This document shows positions 23,081 to 27,857 of a stretch of DNA of 27,857 nt, one piece after another. The number at the start of each line of letters is the position of its first letter. Positions within the stretch are counted from its first letter, which is position 1. Origin of the DNA: Caldifarciminota bacterium (GTDB taxonomy: Bacteria; Hydrothermota; 32-111; QNBC01); contig JAGLYS010000191.1 of NCBI GenBank assembly GCA_023132105.1, forward strand, positions 1-27,857, read 5' to 3'. Made by a program: the position numbers and the translations under genes. The notes under the pieces are model-generated. The model did not search any database. It worked only from the letters and a program-made list of their open reading frames with translations, and was not told where the DNA came from.

Positions 23081-23810
23081 AATTAATGCCCTCTGTATAA
23101 ACAAATATTAATATAAATATTATTAATGTATACCTAACCGCGTAATATATCCCTACTATTCCACTTTTTTCTATCACATTAAGCAAAGGTAAAAATGGGG
23201 GAAGTATTTTTATTACCGAACTCATTATTCCTCTAATAATTACAGGAATATCATATTTAGTTGTGTAATTATACATAAATGGGAGTAGTAAAGACCCCAG
23301 ATAAAACACCCAACTAAAAAAATAGAGAAATCCTTTTGATAAAAAATTCGCAAGCAATCCTATCAGTGATGTTATCATTAAAATCATCAATAATATAGAA
23401 ATAAGGAGTATAAAAACATTACTATCATAACCAAACTTATTTGTTTCAAGAGTAATAAGATACATAGCAATATAAGGGATAAGAGATACAATTGCTATAA
23501 GCACTATTGCGACTATTTTCATTACCTCCTCAAGAAATTTCCTCTCATACTTTATATACCTGTCTTTTAATATGGATGAAGAAATTCCAATGAGGTATCC
23601 TGCTGTGAAAAACGAAATAATATTAATTGAAAAAGCCTGAAAATTAAGATAGGAATTCTTCTGTATAGCTGACGAATTTATTATAACAATATTTGTTTTA
23701 ATAAAAAGATTAAATATTAAAGCATATATAGGAATTCCTATAAGATAAAAATAGGTAAAACAAGATTTCAATATTTTTCTTATATAATATTTAAAATATA
23801 CTTTTATCAT
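23046..23810 (-). CDS. Multi-spanning inner-membrane protein, function unknown
   Basis: The 254-aa protein has about six membrane segments (17-38, 58-82, 95-122, 131-155, 160-185 and 218-240). The overall plan resembles ABC-2-type permeases such as NatB or CcmB-like proteins, but I find no clear motif and no ATPase gene is next to it. Its ATG directly abuts the stop of the phosphoesterase gene (TAAATG), and its 3' end overlaps ruvX, so it is part of a co-translated set. Confidence 0.75.
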   Translation of the reverse strand: MIKVYFKYYIRKILKSCFTYFYLIGIPIYALIFNLFIKTNIVIINSSAIQKNSYLNFQAFSINIISFFTAGYLIGISSSILKDRYIKYERKFLEEVMKIVAIVLIAIVSLIPYIAMYLITLETNKFGYDSNVFILLISILLMILMITSLIGLLANFLSKGFLYFFSWVFYLGSLLLPFMYNYTTKYDIPVIIRGIMSSVIKILPPFLPLLNVIEKSGIVGIYYAVRYTLIIFILIFVYTEGINFVEKKLHISNR

Positions 23811-24920
23811 TTAATTTTCTTTTAACTTTAATATTTTATTGCTGATAGAATCGTTATTGGTGTAAAAATCTATTCGCCTTATTTCTGCAAATGGAATAAA
23901 TGTTTTACAACATGTTCCTGTTTGAATAATGAGTGGCTTTTGTTTTCTATCTATTAAATTATACATTTTCATATTTTTATCATATATAACACTCTTATGT
24001 GTATGTCCACATAAGATAAAATCAATACTATGCTTTTCTGCTATAGTGAGAATAGCATCGTTATTTCTTTGATTGAGTTCGGTATGGTCTACGGGAGGTC
24101 CATGCATAACAAAAGCTTTATAAGGATAATTATCACTTGCTAATAAATTATCAGCCCATTTTATATCTACGGATGAGGGACCTTTACACCTGGACGGAAG
24201 AAAATAATTATCGCTTCTTGTATCAAAAAGGTAAATGCTCAGTGGAAATATTGCTTCATGAAAGTGATCCTTCTCATTTATTCTGTCTTTGAATGTTCTA
24301 TTGCCAATAGACATTTTTAGAAAATTATGATGTTCATGGTTTCCTGAAATCATCAAAAATGGACATTTTATATTTTCTGTTATTTTCATAAACTCTTCGA
24401 GATAATTAGAATTATTATACTCAATATTATCCCCGCCAAAAATTACGATATCAGGATTCTCTTTATTTATTATATCAACCCATTTTACCAATTTCTCTGC
24501 TGTATGTCTAAATCCTATATGACAGTCAGTAATAAAAATTACTCTTATGAAATCCTTGAAATTATTATTATCTTTGATTGAAATACAATGTTTTTCAATC
24601 ACGGTTTTCTCTCCGATTATGGAAGTAATATTGTATATTCCTTCTTTTATATTACTGAATTCTATTTTATATATTTTAAATGTATCCGGTTTGTACCATT
24701 TTGATGAAATTGAATTATTGCATATCTTAAAACTATCGGGAACTTCCTTGAAATGCACTGAAATTGTGTCTGTCGATTTCCTGCATGCATTTATACCGAA
24801 CTTCGGATATCTAATTATTGATTCCTCCCCTAAAACCTTATTATACAGACAGATTATAATGATAATAAGTAGGAAACAAGCTTTGAAACATCTTTTATAT
24901 TTAATAAAGGAATCTTCCAT
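23811..24920 (-). CDS. Exported calcineurin-like metallophosphoesterase
   Basis: The 369-aa protein has an N-terminal membrane or signal segment (14-27), a beta-rich domain (35-115) and a calcineurin-like phosphoesterase domain. All metal-binding motifs are present: DCH (132-134), GGDN (162-165), GNHE (193-196), H273 in VMHGPP, and GHTH (305-308). It should act outside the cytoplasm on a phosphoester; the substrate cannot be told. ATG 24920 has AAGGAG 10 nt upstream, inside mobB, and no later start keeps the signal. So a 67-nt overlap with mobB is real. Confidence 0.88.
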   Translation of the reverse strand: MEDSFIKYKRCFKACFLLIIIIICLYNKVLGEESIIRYPKFGINACRKSTDTISVHFKEVPDSFKICNNSISSKWYKPDTFKIYKIEFSNIKEGIYNITSIIGEKTVIEKHCISIKDNNNFKDFIRVIFITDCHIGFRHTAEKLVKWVDIINKENPDIVIFGGDNIEYNNSNYLEEFMKITENIKCPFLMISGNHEHHNFLKMSIGNRTFKDRINEKDHFHEAIFPLSIYLFDTRSDNYFLPSRCKGPSSVDIKWADNLLASDNYPYKAFVMHGPPVDHTELNQRNNDAILTIAEKHSIDFILCGHTHKSVIYDKNMKMYNLIDRKQKPLIIQTGTCCKTFIPFAEIRRIDFYTNNDSISNKILKLKEN

Positions 24921-25312
24921 TTTGTATTTTCTCCTTTTACTACTGCTACAATTTCTTCTCTGTTTATATCATCATCAACATTGCCAATCCATATTTTTTT
25001 AATTCCCTTTATGTTCTTTCCCCCTTCTATAAGGACATAATCCATATCTTCATAGTATAATAGTAATTCGGATATATCATAATTGCTTTCGATATGATAG
25101 TTTATAAATCCATCTTTACCTAAAAATGATACGGAATCAATACCTGCATTCAAGAATCTTGTTGTATCCTTAAGAACTTCTCTTTTAATATAATTATCCG
25201 AATGCTTTATTATGGCAATTTTATAATTCATATCTCTTAATTTTTTAGCGATTTCAATAATTAATGTTGTTTTTCCACTATTTGAATAACCAACAAATGA
25301 AAAACATTTCAT
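24854..25312 (-). CDS. mobB: Molybdopterin-guanine dinucleotide biosynthesis adaptor MobB
   Basis: MobB is a GTP-binding protein that helps MobA attach GMP to molybdopterin. The 152-aa protein begins MKCFSFVGYSNSGKTTLIIEIAKKL with the P-loop GYSNSGKT (8-15). IAIIKHS, KDTTRFLNAGIDSV and MDYVLIEGGKNIKGIKKIWI are typical MobB features. No other molybdenum-cofactor gene is in the window. It leads a minus-strand operon running into a phosphoesterase, a membrane protein, ruvX and mltG. No ribosome site is seen, and the -10 box lies only 5 nt from the ATG. Confidence 0.9.
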   Translation of the reverse strand: MKCFSFVGYSNSGKTTLIIEIAKKLRDMNYKIAIIKHSDNYIKREVLKDTTRFLNAGIDSVSFLGKDGFINYHIESNYDISELLLYYEDMDYVLIEGGKNIKGIKKIWIGNVDDDINREEIVAVVKGENTKWKIPLLNIKDVSKLVSYLLSL

Positions 25313-25317
25313 TCATA

Positions 25318-25346
25318 CTTATATAATAAATTATTGAATATTGCAA
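25318..25346 (-). promoter_or_regulatory. Possible near-leaderless promoter of mobB
   Basis: On the minus strand TTGCAA (25346-25341), a 17-nt spacer and TATAAG (25323-25318) end 5 nt before ATG 25312. The match is weaker than the other promoters. It would give a transcript starting at about the start codon. Confidence 0.5.
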
Positions 25347-25433
25347 TATAAAAGAGAAGAATGGAAATAATAAATATGTCAATTGCCAACCATTAAGGGA
25401 GGACAGGAAAAATAAGGTAAACTTTTATATCTA

Positions 25434-25462
25434 TTGACAAAATCCCCAATCCGATTTATTGT
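25434..25462 (+). promoter_or_regulatory. Probable promoter of the cNMP-binding protein gene
   Basis: TTGACA (25434-25439), a 17-nt spacer and TATTGT (25457-25462) lie upstream of GGAGGT (25483-25488) and a GTG start. The -35 is perfect and the -10 only partial. Confidence 0.55.
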
Positions 25463-25493
25463 TTTATATAGTATTTTACAATGGAGGTAAGTT

Positions 25494-26015
25494 GTGGATA
25501 TTTCTCAAATTCTTTTATTTAAATATCTTAGTCCCAAAGAAATTGTAAAATTAAGTGAACACCTGACTAAAAACACTGCTCCTAAAGGAACTGAAATCTT
25601 TAAAGAAGGTGACGAAGGGGAGAAAATGTATATTATATTAAGTGGTAAAGTTCAAGTTAGTATACTTGATAAAAGCAGTAAATTGGTATTAGCTACACTT
25701 AAAGAGGGTGCTTTCTTCGGAGAGATGTCTTTACTTTCATCAATAAAGCGTTCGGCAACTATAAGAGCAGAAGAAAAATCAATATTTTATACAATTTCAA
25801 GAGAGAATTTGAAAGATATTATGAAAAATCATCCCTCTATTGCTGTCAAAATCCTATATGTAATAGCTTCTGAACTTTCCAATAGAATTTCAAAAACTGA
25901 TAAAATACTTGCTGATTATTTTGAGAGAAATAAAGAAATCGTTAATAACCAGTTATTTAAAGAGTTATATATTTATACATTGGGTGGTTCTGGCAACGAA
26001 GAGAGTTTTCTCTAA
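25494..26015 (+). CDS. Stand-alone cyclic-nucleotide-binding domain protein
   Basis: The 173-aa protein is a single cNMP-binding (Crp-type) domain without a DNA-binding domain. The phosphate-binding cassette FGEMSLLSSIKRSATI (75-90) keeps the key Glu77 and Arg86, so nucleotide binding is plausible. FKEGDEGEKMYIILSGKVQV is typical of the family. A C-terminal helix (about 105-160) follows, where Crp would continue into a winged helix. The start is GTG 25494, 5 nt after GGAGGT. Such proteins may signal by protein contact. Its stop overlaps the efp stop on the other strand (CTAA). Confidence 0.88.
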   Translation: MDISQILLFKYLSPKEIVKLSEHLTKNTAPKGTEIFKEGDEGEKMYIILSGKVQVSILDKSSKLVLATLKEGAFFGEMSLLSSIKRSATIRAEEKSIFYTISRENLKDIMKNHPSIAVKILYVIASELSNRISKTDKILADYFERNKEIVNNQLFKELYIYTLGGSGNEESFL

Positions 26016-26569
26016 GCTCTCTCGACATATTCACCAGTTCTCGTGTCTATCTTAAGATTATCTCCGATATTTATAAAAAGAGGAACATTCACTTTAGCAC
26101 CAGTAATTAATGTAGCAGGTTTTGTTCCACCTTGAACAGTATTTCCCTTTATGCCCGTATCGGTTTCCTTAACCTCCAAAACCACAAAGAATGGCAATTC
26201 AATACCCATAAACTTTTCATCGGCAAATAGCCCTACGACATCATAACCTTCAATAAGGTATAATCTTTCATATTTAACTACATCATTATCTATCAAATAT
26301 TGATCATATGTTTTATTATCCATAAAATAACTATGGTTCTCATCGCTATAGAGATATTGCACTTCTCTCTTTTCTACACGCACAATATCTACATCTAATC
26401 CTGATTTGAGTGTCATATCGATTACCTGGCCAGTCTCAATATTTTTCAATTTCATTCTTACAAAAGCATTTCCTTTCCCTGGTTTTACATGTTGGAATTC
26501 AACAACAAAGTATATTTTTTCATTAATTTTAATAGCAGTACCTTTTCTCACATCAGATGTTGTCGCCAT
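26012..26569 (-). CDS. efp: Translation elongation factor P
   Basis: EF-P enters the ribosomal E site and relieves stalling at polyproline. The 185-aa protein has the three-domain family plan. The loop KPGKGNAFVRMK carries K32, equal to the modified lysine (Lys34 in E. coli). FMDNKTYDQY and the C-terminal GDNLKIDTRTGEYVERA are signature features. The epmA/epmB or other modification genes are not in the window. GGAGG precedes the ATG, 10 nt after the TPR gene stop, so the two are co-transcribed. Confidence 0.97.
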   Translation of the reverse strand: MATTSDVRKGTAIKINEKIYFVVEFQHVKPGKGNAFVRMKLKNIETGQVIDMTLKSGLDVDIVRVEKREVQYLYSDENHSYFMDNKTYDQYLIDNDVVKYERLYLIEGYDVVGLFADEKFMGIELPFFVVLEVKETDTGIKGNTVQGGTKPATLITGAKVNVPLFINIGDNLKIDTRTGEYVERA

Positions 26570-26579
26570 AAATCCTCCG

Positions 26580-27632
26580 TTATAATCCTTTTAACCAATC
26601 TTTAAATTTATTCACTTCTTTCTTATCAACCTTATCTCTATTTTCTTCATGATTTACTTTATCTATTATTTTCTCTTTTTTATCCTCGTTGCTCTTTTTA
26701 ATAGCATTTTTATTTAAAGATTCAAATAATTCACTCAATTTCATTGCTTTTTCATTAACAGAAGGAGTTATTTCTTCTTTTTCATCCCTGTTTGAAATCT
26801 GTTGACTTTCTTCATTAATTATATTATCTACTTGAGCAATTAAAGAGTTTACTTTATCATCAAATGGATTTTCTTTTTTAATGTTCAATAAAATCTCTTT
26901 TGCCTTTTTATACTGTTTTTGACTAATACAAACCTGAGCCATTGTTAATGTATTAAACTCATTCAGATCTTTGTCGACATTTTCAACCTCTTTATTCTTT
27001 TCAATTATCTCTTTATTCTCCGTAGATTTATTTGCAATATCCACATCCAAAGAATCTAATGTCAATTCCCTTATTCCACTAACATTTTTTAAAGGTCCAT
27101 CCATATCCTCTTCTGTCTTGAATTGATTTTCATCTTCTTTATTTTCTTCAATGATTTCCGTATCTTTGGTTTCCTCCTTTTTAATCTCCTTTTCCGTTTC
27201 CCTTTGTTCTTCTTCTAACTTCTTTAGTATATTTTCCAAATCAGAAATATATTTGTTCGTTTCTTCTCTATCCGCCGGGCTTAAAATCAATAGTTCATTA
27301 AACTTCCCTAAAGCTCTTTTATAATCACGCCTATTGTATAATAACTCAGCTAGCATTTTCATAGCACTTATATTATCTCTGTCATATTGTAAAGTTTCTT
27401 CCAATTTTTGAATTGCATCATCTTGCCATCCCAGTTCCTCATAACATTTTGCTAATATAAAATGAGCTGTTGCATAATTCTTATGGTAATCCAAACCCCT
27501 TTTTAATACATTAACCGCATCTTCATACTCTTTATTCTGTCTGAGCATATCTCCTAGTTTCGCAAAAAGAATTGAAGATGGATCTCCTTCTACTCTTTCT
27601 CTTAAATTTTGAATAAATTCTTTATCAATCAT
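26580..27632 (-). CDS. Cytoplasmic TPR protein with a long charged central region
   Basis: The 350-aa protein has no signal peptide. Three to four TPRs fill residues 10-130 (DPSSILFAKLGDMLRQNKEYEDAVNVLKRGLDYHKNYATAHFILAKCYEELGWQDDAIQ). A low-complexity Glu/Lys region, probably coiled coil, spans about 130-235. One more TPR-like pair follows (MAQVCISQKQYKKAKEILLNIKKENP, about 238-265), then a charged tail. It is not a named family that I recognise. AAGGAAG precedes the ATG. It is the first gene of a two-gene operon with efp. Confidence 0.82.
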   Translation of the reverse strand: MIDKEFIQNLRERVEGDPSSILFAKLGDMLRQNKEYEDAVNVLKRGLDYHKNYATAHFILAKCYEELGWQDDAIQKLEETLQYDRDNISAMKMLAELLYNRRDYKRALGKFNELLILSPADREETNKYISDLENILKKLEEEQRETEKEIKKEETKDTEIIEENKEDENQFKTEEDMDGPLKNVSGIRELTLDSLDVDIANKSTENKEIIEKNKEVENVDKDLNEFNTLTMAQVCISQKQYKKAKEILLNIKKENPFDDKVNSLIAQVDNIINEESQQISNRDEKEEITPSVNEKAMKLSELFESLNKNAIKKSNEDKKEKIIDKVNHEENRDKVDKKEVNKFKDWLKGL

Positions 27633-27649
27633 AACTACTTCCTTATTTG

Positions 27650-27677
27650 ATTATATTTTATTATTCCAAACTGTCAA
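27650..27677 (-). promoter_or_regulatory. Promoter of the TPR-efp operon
   Basis: On the minus strand TTGACA (27677-27672), a 16-nt spacer and TATAAT (27655-27650) are followed by AAGGAAG and the ATG at 27632, giving a short leader of about 10 nt. Confidence 0.75.
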
Positions 27678-27721
27678 GTGCCAATTCCCTATTATAGTAG
27701 ATAGGTGTGGACATATACCAG

Positions 27722-27749
27722 TTGCAAGTATCAAGTGGCAAGTTACAAG
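27722..27749. repeat. Four tandem degenerate heptamers (NNNCAAG)
   Basis: The units ttgcaag, tatcaag, tggcaag and ttacaag follow one another exactly. A related caagtgccaa lies upstream near 27675. This is non-coding simple repeat DNA. Confidence 0.6.
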
Positions 27750-27781
27750 TTCATAAATCGAAAATTGTAAATTCGGGAAAT

Positions 27782-27840
27782 TGTCATTGCGAGGAGTGGA
27801 ACGACAAAGCAATCCCACAATAAGGGGCAAGAGACCCTGA
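27782..27840. repeat. Probable dispersed intergenic repeat element
   Basis: The stretch starting tgtcattgcgaggagtgg, then acgacaaagcaatccc and ggggcaagagaccctga, resembles a dispersed repeat often seen between genes in many bacterial genomes and mis-translated as short proteins (here CRSTPRNDN on the minus strand). Short inverted words are present (ttgtc/gacaa, attgc/gcaat). I recall the pattern; copies elsewhere in this genome cannot be checked here. Confidence 0.5.
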
Positions 27841-27857
27841 AACAATACTGAATCAAG

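Noticed and set aside
25338..25349. ATTGCAAT as a shared operator for mobB and dapF
   Set aside because: The same word also occurs inside coding sequence (near 11537 in the substrate-binding protein gene and near 12812 in queD), so it is common in this AT-rich DNA and not a specific signal.
27651..27845. A 64-aa open frame on the minus strand at the right edge
   Set aside because: It covers the promoter of the TPR gene, the heptamer repeat and the dispersed repeat. Its translation looks like repeat noise.
1..27857. CRISPR arrays, insertion sequences, prophage genes or toxin-antitoxin pairs
   Set aside because: I saw no regularly spaced direct repeats, transposase or integrase motifs, phage structural genes or small paired toxin genes on either strand.

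Overview
The window is bacterial chromosomal DNA, strongly AT-rich and densely coded. It looks like a Gram-negative (diderm) organism: it carries type IV pilus motor genes, lipoproteins, an Omp85-like outer-membrane barrel ending in phenylalanine, and many TPR proteins. Promoters are close to the sigma-70/sigma-A consensus (TTGACA-N16/17-TATAAT). I cannot place the genus. The mix of a pilB-pilT-pilC-pilS cluster, PATAN (DUF4388) and TPR proteins, and a BadF-type activator resembles deltaproteobacteria-like lineages or uncultured candidate phyla, but that is inference only.

Layout. (1) 1-6544, minus strand: a type IV pilus motor operon reading pilB-like, pilB-like, pilT, pilC, then a PilS-like sensor kinase. 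The kinase is cut by the window edge and frameshifted at an A8 tract. (2) 6637-11183, plus strand: def, dapF, a large membrane TPR/zinc-ribbon protein, and a PATAN protein. (3) 11184-12470, minus strand: an orphan ABC-type substrate-binding lipoprotein. (4) 12524-16775, plus strand: a tightly overlapping operon queD-queE-folE2-hgdB-like-hgdC-like-queC closed by a strong hairpin. (5) 16786-18182, minus strand: a CoA-disulfide-reductase/NADH-oxidase-type flavoprotein. (6) 18283-21746, plus strand: tRNA-Ala(GGC), a lipoprotein, a TPR envelope protein, a DUF4845-like protein and an Omp85-like barrel protein. (7) 21715-25346, minus strand: mobB, metallophosphoesterase, membrane protein, ruvX and mltG, packed with overlaps. 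(8) 25434-26015, plus strand: a stand-alone cyclic-nucleotide-binding protein. (9) 26012-27677, minus strand: a TPR protein followed by efp. (10) 27678-27857: intergenic DNA with repeats.

The most interesting system is region 4. FolE2, QueD, QueE and QueC together convert GTP to preQ0 (7-cyano-7-deazaguanine). Between folE2 and queC, with 4- and 8-base overlaps, sits a complete two-component ATP-driven reductase of the 2-hydroxyacyl-CoA dehydratase / double-cubane type: a single HgdB-like subunit plus its [4Fe-4S] ATPase activator. No queF, queG or queH lies in the window. The pair is a candidate for an unrecognised reductive step in deazaguanine metabolism: preQ0 to preQ1 (nitrile reduction) or epoxyqueuosine to queuosine.

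A second theme is translation start. Several operon-leading genes (substrate-binding protein, queD, probably pilB and mobB) have a -10 box 5-13 nt before the ATG, predicting leaderless or near-leaderless mRNAs. Other genes have strong Shine-Dalgarno sequences.
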